From Moniliophthora roreri (taxonomy: Eukaryota; Basidiomycota; Agaricomycetes; Agaricales; Marasmiaceae): a DNA stretch of 64,000 bases. A model generated the notes under the pieces. That model saw nothing but the letters and a program-made list of their open reading frames with translations. It did not search any database and had not been told where the DNA came from. The translations under genes and the position numbers were made by a program. Below, in pieces: positions 10,041 to 21,699 of the stretch. How positions within the stretch are numbered: the stretch's first letter is position 1; the number at the start of each line of letters is the position of its first letter. The stretch spans positions 434,001 to 498,000 of the forward strand of contig LATX02000201.1 of the NCBI GenBank assembly GCA_001466705.2, in the 5' to 3' direction.

Positions 10041-13000
10041 TAACTTGAAGTTTCGAGGTAGTAATCCATTATCCAAACAGATCACATTTTGGCCGGGGTG
10101 TTATTGCTCTAGTACTGCACTTCAGTCGAGTCAATAGTGCTCGTTATGATGCTTCTGCCAGGGAAGGAGGAAGGTATGTGCCGCCACTTGTGAGAATACA
10201 CGCTAGCGATTCTTTCCGTATACCAAATGAGAGTAACTTGAGTATATTGAGAAGCTCTACAAGTAGTACGCTGGTATTCGCAATTTGGAAGGGCTCAGCG
10301 TGGAGAAGAAGCTTTGAGTTATCGAAAACCAAGGAATCAAAGTTGGACATACTGTCCCTTTCTATGGAAGTGAACATCATCATGTTCGCTATTCGCCTCC
10401 TAATCATATTCTTCGCCATTGCCCGACATGTATTTGGAATTGAGTTGAACCCAGCATGGCCAATCTGTCGGACGGATTATGCTAATCTCCGCCGACGTTG
10501 GCGACGATACCGCCATTGATGTCGAAGCCGCTAGCACCTCGAAACATTTCAGGGGCATGGCGGGGAAACTAAGGATGGGCAAAGGTACCACGGGGACGGT
10601 GGCGTTGATAAGGCATGGGGAGTACCTCTTCAGCACGAAGTTCGTGGGTACCGTGAGCGATCAAATATAGAGAAAGTAAGACATCATGAAGACGGTTTCC
10701 TTGATAAGACGCCAGGGAGCACCTAAATGAGTGTTCCGTTTGGCATGCTCTATGTCTTCTCGTTGTCCCCGTGAACGATCCAGGTGCTTAGCTTTAGTTA
10801 TATTAAGCATTGGATGAGAACATCTCAAACAATAGGCAAGTCCACCGGTTAATCGGAGAAAATCCGTCGAGAGTGGGTGCGTCGAGGGAGCTGATATCTC
10901 TCAAGGTTGGGATCTTGGTGGTGGCAGTAAACATTGTGCTTCTGGTGATAATCCTGTTTATTGCCTTCTCTGTAGGCGTAGTGAATTGAAAAGACCATGC
11001 ATGTGATTGTGCTCTTCTCATCTGCAAGGATATGTCACTTCACGACCGGATCTGGGGCGTCGCCGGTGGACCGGTGTTGGTTAAGAAAAGTGAGGTGAAA
11101 GGAGTTGGTAGTGACTATAACCGCGTGGGCGCCGGGGAGCAAACCGGCAATTCGTGATAATCGTGTGCCCTGGAACGTTACGAGATCGGATGACCGTGTA
11201 TTCCGAACGGATAGCTCTGCTCCTAAGGTGTAGCAGAAGGCTCTTGACCGGTAACAGAGGTGAGAACAAGGTATGTGGAGGCGTGGGCGTAGCAGCTTTT
11301 ACGACGGCTCCGCCAAGTATGTGACATTCAACAGCGCAGTCGTCGTCAACATCGCTTCCACAGTTCACTCGCCCTGCTTCTACCTTTCTCCCGAAGTAAC
11401 CTGTTCTTTGAGTTCGTTTAACCATTTGCACGCTGGCCCGGGTTTGGCAGTCGAGGAATGTTCAGCGCTATCTGAGCTTGTAACGTTTGCGTATAACCCG
11501 AAGACCGTGGAATAGATGTGAGAGCGGGGGAAAGGTGGAAGGTCAACTCTATGACACCTGTGGTGGATCCGACATAGTAGAATCTAGCGCTACGGATCTT
11601 GTGTCAGCACCACTTTACAACTCGAACTGAGCAGGTGGTTCAGGAGGAAAGGTGTCGTAGACTGGAGGTGTGAGGTAATGGCAACCTGGGGCGCCCGTAG
11701 AATTAGTGGCCTGTCGTCTTCTTCAGATGCTTGAGGTAACATATTCCGCTTCTATACTTCTATTCCACGTCCTCTCGTTATCCAGTACCGGCTTTTTGTG
11801 CACGCGATGACTATAGTTGACTACGGGTAATCGGTGTGTGGGTATACCGGTCACAGGAGGAACAGGCCTGGGGAGGAATACTCTCGTTGGCTCAAGGCCA
11901 GCCGTATGAAGGGACTATCATGTGGCGAATTGTGATGTTTTCGTATCAAGAGATATGGCCCAGACTGCACCAAACCGAGAACCATCCATGGTGGACCGAC
12001 AACCTAAACCGGTTGTACATGCCGAGTAGAGATCTAGTGGGCATCTCCTGGCGCCAAACATGACAGACTTCAGCCACAACTTCCTCTGGTATGGAGGTGG
12101 AAATAAGCGTCTTTTGCCATCCGGCAGGCGATTCTGACCAGGAGAGGCGACTAAAACGCATTGTTCGGCATTCAGCATGGCTTCGCTTGGTATGCACCTG
12201 CCTATAGCATGCGCCGAGAGGTGCATCGAGTGGAGATGTGATAAACTCTTTGGGGTTGTCTGCTGTATCCTGGATGATGTTTCTCGTCGATCCTATGACG
12301 GAAAACGAGGCGCAGGGAGCTGGAAAGTCGCCATCCGGTTCGCAACCTTCGCGTCCCATATGCCTCGCTACAGCGGTCTCCCAAGCAGACCTTGCATTCA
12401 AAGCACCTGCAGTTGCGATCCTGAATGCATAGGAAGATATGTGGAAGCTACAGGTCGGGATGGAGGAGGGAGGGATTTAAGCGCCCTGGCGTTTATTTCG
12501 ATATGGAGTATCGAGTGCCTAGTTACCGGTACGTCAAACGGAGTTGGCGCAGGTAGACGTTAAACATGAAGGGAGTCGGGAATACGTGCCAGGGAAACAG
12601 GGCATCGAGTAAGGGCATCGTTACCCATGGCGCCCGACCGTAACGTGCAGCGGAAGACGACGATGTTTCGCCTATTTCGCCCCGGAAGGCAAATTGACAA
12701 GACCCTGCCAGACCTTAGTGAGCGCAGAGAATTCGCCTGCTGAACTTCAACTAAATCCAAAATGTAGAGCGGAGGTGTCGTACATCTACTCCTAGTAGAT
12801 ATATTGCACATGCCTGGAGTACATCCGAGTCGTCCAACGTCCAGTATGTCCTGTTTCAGGTACATCTGCTAGCGAGGTCGACGAGGATGGTACAGAGTGC
12901 ACTCTCGTGGTAACGAGTATCAAGGAAATGATACGTGGTGGCCCTTGCAGGATTTGGGGTCATCATCAGCGCGGGCTGTTCGTACCCTGTAGAATCGACA

Positions 13001-15667
13001 CGCCTACATGTTCCTCATTCACGCCCGGAGTAGATGCAAACTGAGAATCGGTGAAACAGCTATCATGGGTAACAGTGTCGGTCAAGAGCACGGTGGTCCG
13101 ACTATAAACGTCGGTGTCTCCACAAACCGACACGGAATACTTGCCACCTGCCTCGGAGGTGTTGTTATGAAGGGGCCCGTGAGCATTGACTCGATAGTGT
13201 GTAGCACCCCTGAAGGCTGGCAAGATTAATGTATGATGCCGCTTTTGGGGAAGTCTGGATTGGGTCTCGACTGCTACGTGTAACGTGGCATCCAGGATTG
13301 AGCAGTGACACGGCCTAGGCCTCGAGAACTCAACCGGAATTGCCAATACTACTGGCGCAGGCTAGCAGAAGTCGGATAAGCGGTTTCACCCGTCGTATGA
13401 AACTGGATGGGGGTAAGGGTAGGTACCGATCTTCTGAGCCAGGTTCCAGTTGTTCCCGTGAAGGCTTGAGGTGTCGAGATGTACCGTTGCAGGTCACTTG
13501 GAATAGGAGAAATTCACAGACAATCTGATTTCATCTCGGTTACACAGGGAAAGACTCTATGGGGATGAGGTTCGGTTATCGTGTTCGTATAGCCAACATT
13601 CCGCGACAGCATTTCGGTGAACATGGGTCACAGAATGACGTCGCAGTTGCCTCGTGTATAGGGATAGAAGGGTGTTTGATGGTGGCGGTTGTGTTGGGGG
13701 ATATGTGCTCCATTTCATGTCTTTCGAATTTCGGGTTGGACAACGCGGATAACGAATTCCAACGATGTTCTGGGGACTCAGGTTGCCCCTAGCAGGGAGA
13801 AAATGAATCTGAAAATGACTATAACTCAATAATTAGCAGAAGCGGTCATAAAGGTGAACCATACCCAGTCCAGCTTCCAGCTATGCTCCTAGACTCTCCG
13901 TTCAGTCCTAGCAGTCCGAGTCCGTTTGCTGTCCATGGGTTCTCATTTCCGGCTCAGCTGTGAATAGGGAGCCATGGATCAGAAGAACCTCTCAAAAATA
14001 AAGAGTAAGAACGAACCTGCCACCATTCTGCGAGGGCTACTGCACGATACGATGACATTGCAAAGTTCCTGAATCAGGTTCGCTGGAGAACGGATTCGGA
14101 AACATTCATCCATATAGGATTGCACTCATCTGCAACCAGTCTAAGAGACCCAGGCATAAACTTGAGCAAGGAGAAGGATAAATAGTTTTTTACTCACACC
14201 GCCGCTGCTCTTCAAAGCTTTCGACCATGGACAAAAAGGCGAAATCGATTAGGCAGAGAAAGAGATCCATGGGTTATTAAGTTGCTCTCCGGTGATGACA
14301 GTTCAACTGTGCTGCTGTGCTGAGGACCTTGAGGGTTTCCCAACGTCACGATGGATGTTGAGGAAGAAAAAATTGATGTCTCGTGCTCCGGCTTCCTCAC
14401 GAGCCATCATCATCGGCATCACTCCGTTCCCCGAAATCGGCCCATCTGAACATGGGCTCCAGTAGAACCTTGTAATCTTTCCAGAGTCTGGGAAGTGTCC
14501 GGGTGGCTAGAAGGCGACGAGTCGAGTATCTAGGTATGATTTTTATTCATTTTCAGGCATCTACGCGGTTGCTCATATATAGAGAGCGACGTTATTGTCG
14601 ACTTTCTGGAACTGGAGGCCTCCTTGAGAGCTCACTTTCACTATGGTTATCACGGCAAGGATTCAGTCTTCCGAACAGGGCCGTGTACTTTGCGTCGCCT
14701 TTGTGTTTGTTCTGATCTGGTTGTCAAGGTTCCTTAATCCGTACGGTGTCTCAAGATCTCAGGTCTTCCACTATACAAAGTGGTGACATGGCCTTTGACT
14801 AATTCAGGGAAGGCACGTCTCCGATCTCATCGCTGTCTATTGCTGCCTCACTCTCCCAGCCAAATGCAGGGAAAGAATATATACTGCCGGGGTCTCCAAA
14901 ATCGAGAGCAGGGGTACATTATCTCCATATGACTCGCAAGCAAACAGCTCAGAATGGCCCACGTACCTCCCGCGTCTCATCGGAAAAACAGATCGACTCG
15001 CTGTGTGCTGTGCTTATCACCTTCTAGAGTCTACTGCACCACATCCATTGTTGTACTCACGCTCCCAATATTCATTATATCATGTTATCACCGGTTCTTT
15101 GCATGAGGAAGCAGCAGACTGTGGGAGAAATATGGGACAGCACAGAGTTTTGTAAGATACTGCTTGTCGGTCAGGAAGTTCTTTCTGGTATCGGTATGGA
15201 CTAACCTACCGATTAACGATGTGGCAAATTTGTCATATTTACGTCGTTGAGGCTAACAGGTGGGCCTTTGAATCGGTGCGTGCTTCTCTGATTCGGAGCC
15301 GCGAACGACTATAATGGGTTTTTAGGATTCCTAGGATCATTAGGCTATTGAACGACAATCAGTGACCACCATTTAAACACCAATTTACTAGAAGACCGTA
15401 TGGCGGTGAACACTAGGAGGCTTGCTGTTCATGATAGCGAGTCGTAAAAGAGACCTACCAGTGGTATAGGCGCTATGTTGATAGCAAAGAGACACTCGGC
15501 AGTGTACGATCCAGTGACCCCGCTATTGCCAAAACAAAACATTAAGCAGGCAAGTCCTAGCCAGTCCTTTCTCTCGCATCATAAGTTGGTTTTTTGTATT
15601 TACTGTATGTCTATAGGTCACGAATTGTCAACATTTTCAGAGTATCTTATCGCATCCACGGTGCCTG
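10041..15667. other. 5.6 kb without a recognisable gene
   Basis: Many medium ORFs occur on both strands (plus 10178-10519 and 12177-12563; minus 11946-12401 and 12966-13346). They overlap each other in several frames, carry no motif I recognise, and are not joined by convincing splice sites. The base composition is balanced, which favours long chance ORFs. The segment 14728-14855 is related to 33495-33632 (listed separately). The stretch may be old decayed genes or transposon remains; I cannot tell which. Confidence 0.35.
14728..14855 (+). repeat. Dispersed repeat shared with 33.5 kb
   Basis: The block caaggttcctta..tccgtacggtgtctcaa and, about 90 nt on, ccgatctcatcgctgtctat match 33495-33632 with small gaps. 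The homology is patchy but collinear over about 130 nt. The origin is unknown; a shared transposon or duplicated gene fragment is possible. Confidence 0.5.
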
Positions 15668-15957
15668 TAGTGATGTTGGGGCTTGGCTCAAGCCCTGAAG
15701 CCAAGCCTGGCCGAGCCGAGCCCTACTGTAGGACTGACCGGGCTCAGGGCTCGAGCTTGCATTTCTGAAAGCCCAAGCCCAGGGCTTAAGCCCCAGACGA
15801 TATGATGGAAGGTGCAACCCGTGGCTGTGGGCAAGTGATACCCAAAAGCCCTGGCCTAAGCCGGGCCCTGCCTACGGCTCAGGCTCAATATTTGGTGAGC
15901 CTGACCCCCTGGCCTAAGCCCTGAGCTTTGAGCCGAGCCGAGCCCGCAACGTCACTA
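15668..15957. mobile_element. hAT-like MITE, 290 bp
   Basis: The ends are inverted: TAGTGATGTTG at the left and, read from the other strand, TAGTGACGTTG at the right, followed on both sides by GGCTCGGCTC-type subterminal motifs. The flanks GGTGCCTG (15660-15667) and AGTGCCTG (15958-15965) match at 7 of 8 positions, as expected for a hAT target duplication. The interior is dense in GGGCT/AGCCC repeats and has no transposase, so it is non-autonomous. The TAGNG start is characteristic of hAT ends. Confidence 0.75.
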
Positions 15958-17036
15958 AGTGCCTGGCTAAAAGGTGATCATCTTCAGCGGCTCTTCAATC
16001 GCAACTGACTTAAACAGGACATACGCGGTACCGAGGTCGATCCTAGAGGCGAGGGCTCTTGAGTGCGGGAATTCTTCGCGCCCTATCGGTGCGAAAAACA
16101 TGACCTTGTATGATTCTATGCTAGAGCGGACACAATGACTGACATTTTTGCGCTTCCCTGAAACAGGACAGACTCTCAGAGGTTGCCTATAAATCTCGTT
16201 CGGATGTCCGACATTGAACCCAAAAACTCTCATATCTACGCGTTGGAACTCTCAAAATGCCCGGATTAAAGCACCGCATTTTCGCTCATGCTAGTATGTC
16301 TGAATGGGGTGAGTCTTCTTTCCACACATCAAAGTCAAGTCACCGGACCTTTTTCCTTAGGTCATAACAAACCCCTCGTCGCGTTCGCTGTCCTCATAAC
16401 AGAGGGCTCGCTCCAATGCTGTTGTTACAAATCCTCACGAACGGGAACATGTATCCCAAAATGATAGCAGAGTTGAACAAGCTTTCAGAAAAATGCCTGG
16501 AATTAATTCGAGAACGGATAAAGTGAGTAGGTTCCCCAAGTCTCCTATAGCTTATGCTGGCACTGACTCCCTTGCAGCATCCTTGATGTAGTCGGGACTA
16601 CAGCTCATCCTGTTCACGGTTTTCCAGAAGTCAACATCACCTTTAGAATACTCTGGGAGCAGAGTGGAATAGTCAAATGTCAAACCTCTGGAGAAACCAT
16701 TATAGCTGCCGACGTTCCGAGACCAACTCTTACTGACGCAGCATGTACTAGCCCTTTGCCAATGCAAATATGCAAGCTATTCGCGCTATTGCGCCTGTAG
16801 AAGATGTACAGATTCTCTACTAGGTCCCTTGCACCGCAGGTGGAATGCTCTACATGCTCGGACCGGAAACGCTAGGCGGCAGATACAACCCCGCTTTACT
16901 GGAAAGTATCGAAGAAGAAATGCGAAGTGGAAAAAGCCCTGTGCAAGTGTGCGAGAAGGTACATTTTTAGCTGTGCAACGCTAGAATACCCCACTGAAGC
17001 AACTGCGTAGATGATTTCGGTGCAAATAGAGATCTA

Positions 17037-17371
17037 CATCGGCAGGATAGCATCACATGGCATTTCGGCATGCCAGCGGCATGCCATTGGCATTTTGGAC
17101 CGAAATGCCGAAGGTAAAAGGCTAGGTCCTTTTGCTGGAATGCCGGCTACTTCGCCCCTCCACTCACTTCACGCCTACCCTCCCATTCCCAACAAAAGTC
17201 ACTGCTCCTTGGCAGCTGTGTTAAGCTCATATAGTTAGAGTAGAATTGTGAACCAACCAAGTTAAAAATCACGTTGACTGTCCCTCACATTTTGGCATTT
17301 AACATGCAGAAAGGTCGAAAATGCCAAAAATCCCGGAAAATGCCGAAAGGTATGATGTCACTCTACCGATG
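17037..17371. mobile_element. 335-bp inverted-repeat insertion with TA duplication
   Basis: The left end CATCGGCAG...GGCATTTCGGCAT and the right end, read on the other strand, CATCGGTAGAG...CTTTCGGCATTTT form an imperfect inverted repeat of about 35 nt. TA flanks both ends (17035-17036 and 17372-17373), as for Tc1/mariner-type elements. The interior is rich in AAATGCC/GGCATTT motifs and has no transposase. It lies inside the glycosyltransferase between the VCEK and APGIPIMYDHE segments. The TA duplication is weak evidence by itself; the inverted ends and the break in the host gene are stronger. Confidence 0.6.
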
Positions 17372-18336
17372 TACTTCAGCTCCCGGGATCCCAATAATGT
17401 ATGATCATGAGATGTATCCTCAACCTGTCTGTCCATCTACTTTCATGCCAGAGTACGCGATTAACCATGTTGAACAGACTGATGCACCACTTGGTTTACT
17501 CTGGAGAGACGGCCAAATGGCCACGTACTCGACTCAAGGAACGATCAACATTGCGACCTCCGTACTTGAAGGAGGAACCATCGATGCTTTGAAGACTTAC
17601 TTCAGGTCAATAGGGAAGGACTACCACCACATTGGACCCATGACAATCATACACGAGGCACAAGCGTCTCATGAAAGTGATGAAGAAGTCATGTTGTTCT
17701 TGAATAACATGCAGGACAGATTCGGAACAAAATCGGTGATCTATGTGAGTGGATTCTTAGGTATTTCGCTACCGGCATCCCAATTTCTTCTCTACAGATC
17801 TCTTTCGGCACATTCTTCTGGCCGGAAATGGCAAGCCTGAGCGCTGTCCTGGACGAGCTCATTCATGCGCAAATACCATTCCTTTGGGCACACCCAAGTG
17901 GCCAGCCGCCCAAAAATCTACGTAAGAAAATCTCCGGCAGCGGTACTGGGATGGAAGTAAGTTGGGCACTTCAACAACGTGTCTTAGCCCATTCGGCAAC
18001 AGGTTGGTTCCTCACCCACGGTGGCTGGAACAGTATGCAAGAGGCATTTCCGCACAAGGTTCCCCTGTAAGCTGCAATCTCTTCTGTTTGAACGCGAACT
18101 CACAATGAAACTTCAAGGATCTATTGGTCTATCTCAGCAGGGCAACCTTTGAACGTAGCGCTTCTCTCGGTCAAGTTCAAAGCTGTGTTTGAATTGATTG
18201 AAGTTCCTCGAGGGCAACAGGAAACCAAGAAACCTTACCGCTTTGGTGACAGCCCTGCTCCCAGATTCACCGTTGATTCTGTCAGAGACGAAATGCGTGG
18301 ACTGCTCACCAGGTTAAGTGATGAGGAAGGCCGAAT

Positions 18337-19104
18337 TAGGGCTGTGAGCCGTTACCGTATACGGTAACGGCCGTCAACTTGACGGTAATTTGACGGTGTT
18401 CAGCAGACCGTTCCCGTACCGTATCATGGTTAGTCTGAACCTTTGACGGTACGGGACGGTAGTACAGACGGCCGTATACGGTGATACGGTGTGTATGGTG
18501 GAAAAAATGATATTATTTGGCATAAGCTCGGCGTGCCTAGTGTTCGTACATGGTAGTGATTTAGTCGGAGGGGGTGATGGCAAATGTATGTGGTTTGCTT
18601 GCGGATAAGGTCGATTTTGAGTGTCCTTCGAGGCATATAATTCACGTGATATTAAGTAGCACGGATCCCATGGTCGGAAGTTCACGTGAGAATGCATGAA
18701 TTTTGGCCTGAAGAAGGCTTCGTAGTTAGTATGTAGTGTATGTAGCATGTCAAGATAGGCTAAGGATGAGATATGCACCTTTCAGAGTTGAGAGTCCCTC
18801 AAATTATCTCCAAGCATAGATCATTTGCACCCTTCCCGTGAACGAAGCTTTGCAGAGGGTCCAGGACCGGAAGACACGCAACGAAAAGGCTGACCACAAC
18901 GAGGAATGACGCGTCAGGGATCGTGGGAATGCACTACCCGTATATACGGCCGTGCCGGCCGTCCACGGTACGGCACTTTACGGTCTCCTTCACCCTCGAC
19001 ACCGTACCGTACAAAGGTGCCAAAATTATTGCGACGGTACCGTAACCGTAACCGTAAAGCCGTTACCGTATCACCCGTCTGTACGGCGACGGTTCACAGC
19101 CCTA
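18337..19104. mobile_element. hAT-like non-autonomous element inside the glycosyltransferase
   Basis: A perfect 8-bp direct repeat GGCCGAAT flanks the element (18329-18336 and 19105-19112). The ends are inverted: TAGGGCTGTGAGCCGT at the left and TAGGGCTGTGAACCGT read from the right. Subterminal CGGTACGG/CCGTACCG and TACCGTA motifs recur many times on both sides, as in hAT elements where transposase binds. The 768-bp body contains only chance ORFs. The insertion lies in the last coding exon of the glycosyltransferase. Confidence 0.88.
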
Positions 19105-19224
19105 GGCCGAATGGTCCGAGCCAGTGACTTTGGATGTCTATCCGATGAGTTGGAGAAAGCATGGAATAATGGTGCAGAAGCGAAGGAAGTATTAAATGAG
19201 TTCTTAAGCAAATATATCTCGTAG

Positions 19225-21132
19225 TTTTCCTATTTTATTAATCAATTATTAGAGATTTTTTCGGTTGAGGAACAGCCCGGGCATCTTGTCCCAGAGCTTT
19301 TTCGTGCCGGAAGGGGCCGAAGTATCTTCGGTAAACTCCGTGCAACCAGCCGTGACCAATCTTATCCAGGCGCCTTCTTTTTCAACCACCAAGCTTGATC
19401 CGTCACTATGTTTTCGAAGAGTTCCAGGTCATTATTCAAGGTGGGAACACCTTAAACAACACTCAAGGCGGTCAAATAAATCAGAGCTTTACTGGAGAAG
19501 CCATCTACTTGCCCGACAGGGCGGACAGTATGATAAATTGCTTTACTCACGCAAAGTTCTACAGTTTGAGTATGTCAAGAGAGGATGTATGCCTGCGTTG
19601 AAGCAGATTCATGCTGAAGATGTCAACCCGAAATCAGGGGAAATGAAACGGCTTCATGCACGACGGAACATATGCACGGTCAAGCTACATGGGACCCAGT
19701 CAAAGACGAAGGGAAAGGTGCACTAGCCGTAAGGATATAAATCTTCAAACAACTCTTCATGGCCCATTTATTGCAGGCTTTGGAGGAAAGATTATCCTTC
19801 ATTCTCGCGTAGTAGGTTAGTTGCGCCGGCATTTTACTAACGCACCGAGTTGCTGAATGATACGAAGAAGCCCCAATTCTTTTCAATTATATGGTGTAAA
19901 TCGGTCGGCAATTCCGGCTCTTACCTACAGTAAACAACTGAGAGGGCGCATAGGGAGAGTCGTCTTCGTAATCGCGATGTCTGGTGAATCTTCATGCTAC
20001 TTTTCGGGGGCGTATTAATACCGTTACGCAGCGATTTTGCGAATCGTTCGGTCAAGGCTTCGGGCAAAACAAATCTTCAAGGGAGTTTCGACATGTCAGG
20101 CTCGAAGTTCCGATTTAAGATGGCAAAAAACCCAGGTGACGGCTATATATCCTATTAATAGCTAATGGTTTGATTGATTGAGATTCTAAAGGCAGAGCAT
20201 CAGTCTCGTGGTCAACCATCATTTTTAACCTCCTTGATGTGAATGATCTCGGACACGCTGCGCGCTCAAGGCATCCCTCAGTATTGGAATCGGGCAATCC
20301 GGTAATTTAAATGGAGAAACAGCTTGGGGCGGTAATTGATTCATCGGTGGGGTGAGACGGTCCAATGGAACGCATACCTAAGAGCGAATTCCACAGCGAT
20401 TCACGGTCGAATGCTTGTACACAGAATCCGTCTAGAAAGGATCAAGTCTACATCGAGCAAGCCCTCTTGAACAGACCGAAGAGTACAGCGCTTCTGTCAC
20501 TGAGCATTATATTTGTTCGTCTATTTAAAGCAACAAACTTTGTCAATCGATTCAAACCGTAATCGGTTCTCCTTGTTACTCCATTTGACGACGTTTGGGG
20601 CTTGAACATGCCAGACGAACCTGGACTGACAGGGGGAATGGCCAAACGCGAACGCGACTTGCGACCTCCGAGACTCGCGCTGCATTGGTACTCCCTTACC
20701 CTTCCCAGCACTATTCACTGGTGCTAAAAATCCAGAAGACGACGCATCGTCTCCTGTCCGGCCTAATCACTAGCTTAATTTACGATGTTCTCTACACATC
20801 TACACTTTTGGGTTGGTCAAAATGTGCGATCTACTCTCTACTCCTCGGAGCACTACAACCTGGTAAGCCTCATGGGAAAGAATCCTTTTACTCGACTGAA
20901 TTCGCAGACTCCAGTGACCAGATACTTCCGCCCGGATTAGTCTAGGCAAAAACCGACCTACGCACCAGCCAGGTATTCTTATTCATTATTCCATAAGTTG
21001 CACTAAGTCTAGCCATACACAACCCCATGGAACCAATAAAGCTCAGTCATTGTAGTTACACTACATCCGCAACACCGTTCAGCAGTGACTCAAATGTAGA
21101 ATTTCGGCTCGTCAACTGGCGCCTCTGGGCAG
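19225..21132. other. No recognised gene
   Basis: A plus-strand frame of 153 codons (19265-19726) is open, and two other frames in the same stretch look partly protein-like (for example GKLRATSRDQ and INQSFTGEAIYLP). That pattern suggests a frameshifted gene remnant. I do not recognise the family. From 19.9 to 21.1 kb I see nothing supportable. Confidence 0.3.
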
Positions 21133-21140
21133 TATAAAAG
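21133..21140 (+). promoter_or_regulatory. TATA box of the KP4-like gene
   Basis: TATAAAAG lies about 121 nt upstream of the ATG at 21261. The spacing implies a 5' UTR of roughly 90 nt, normal for a fungal gene. Confidence 0.55.
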
Positions 21141-21260
21141 GTGACCAGATTTTCTGCTGTTTCCTCAGTTCGAACAGATTCACTCAACAGCTTCATTCAC
21201 CTCTAAAGTAAAGTCGCTCTTTTGATGAGTGCAAGACTTGCATCTAACTAATTTCCCAGC

Positions 21261-21699
21261 ATGAAATTCTCATCCACCTTCGTTGCACTTGCTCTCAGTG
21301 CTGCCTCTGCGGCCGCTCTCGGTATCAACTGCCGTGGCAGCAGCCAATGTAGCCAGGCTGGTGCCACGCTTGGCCAGTTGCAGAGCCTCATCAACAACGG
21401 TGTCGACAACAATAGGCAATACAGCAATGGACAGCAGATCGCCTGTCTCTCCCACCTCTGTGCATTCTTCCAGAACACTGGAGGCAGCAACTCTGGTGCC
21501 ACCGTCAAGAGTCTCATTCAAGGACTCGTCAACCACGGCTGTGGCAGGTGTGGAAGTAACCCCACCGACGGGTAAGTCTTCGTTCTAAAATTTCCTCACT
21601 GGCTTGAACTCATGGATTATGCGATCTAGTAACGACGTCGACAATGGAGAGTTGACAGTCAACTTTGTCAACAATCCCGTCTGCCAGGGAGTTTGTTAA
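21261..21699 (+). CDS. KP4-like small secreted cysteine-rich protein
   Basis: Two exons (21261-21571 and 21630-21699) around a 58-nt intron with GTAAGT donor encode about 126 residues. Residues 1-19 form a clear signal peptide (MKFSSTFVALALSAASAAA). The mature part has eight cysteines and the order of motifs found in KP4 killer-toxin-like proteins: GINCRGSSQC at the new N-terminus, a NGQQIAC segment, HLCAFFQNTGG, HGCGRCGS, and a GELTVNFV strand with a final paired-Cys end. In the founding member, a viral product of Ustilago, the protein blocks calcium uptake in sensitive cells. Chromosomal homologues in fungi are usually of unknown or antagonistic role, so toxicity here is not established. 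The gene is intact and isolated, with its own TATA box. Confidence 0.88.

Larger units (their letters stand above)
16257..19224 (+). pseudogene. UDP-glycosyltransferase pseudogene with two transposon insertions
   Basis: This is a family-1 (GT1) glycosyltransferase that would move a sugar from a UDP-sugar to a small acceptor. The start gives MPGLKHRIFAHASMSEWGHN, the N-terminal acceptor domain, and WGHNKPLVAFAVLI is split by an intron. Further on are QTSGETIIAADVPRPTLT, PIMYDHEMYPQP, SFGTFFWPEMASLSAVLDEL and the donor-site PSPG-type motif GWFLTHGGWNSMQEAF near 18000-18050. The C-terminus KAWNNGAEAKEVLNEFLSKY ends at 19224. Damage is clear. There are two +1 shifts between 16395 and 16435, a shift near 16747, an in-frame TAG after VQILY near 16821, a shift near the 17.38 kb junction, a 335-bp insertion at 17037 and a 768-bp hAT-like insertion at 18337. 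Removing the latter with one copy of its duplication restores the frame exactly. The gene is not expected to yield active enzyme. Confidence 0.88.

Noticed and set aside
11946..13346. Several ORFs of 120-150 codons on both strands
   Set aside because: They overlap in conflicting frames, have no known motifs and no consistent splice signals; balanced base composition makes such ORFs likely by chance.
18374..18778. 134-codon minus-strand ORF inside the hAT-like element as a transposase
   Set aside because: It lacks hAT transposase motifs and is far too short; most likely a chance frame.
21248..21588. ORFs antisense to or overlapping the KP4-like exon
   Set aside because: They are shadows of the real, family-matching frame and lack their own structure.
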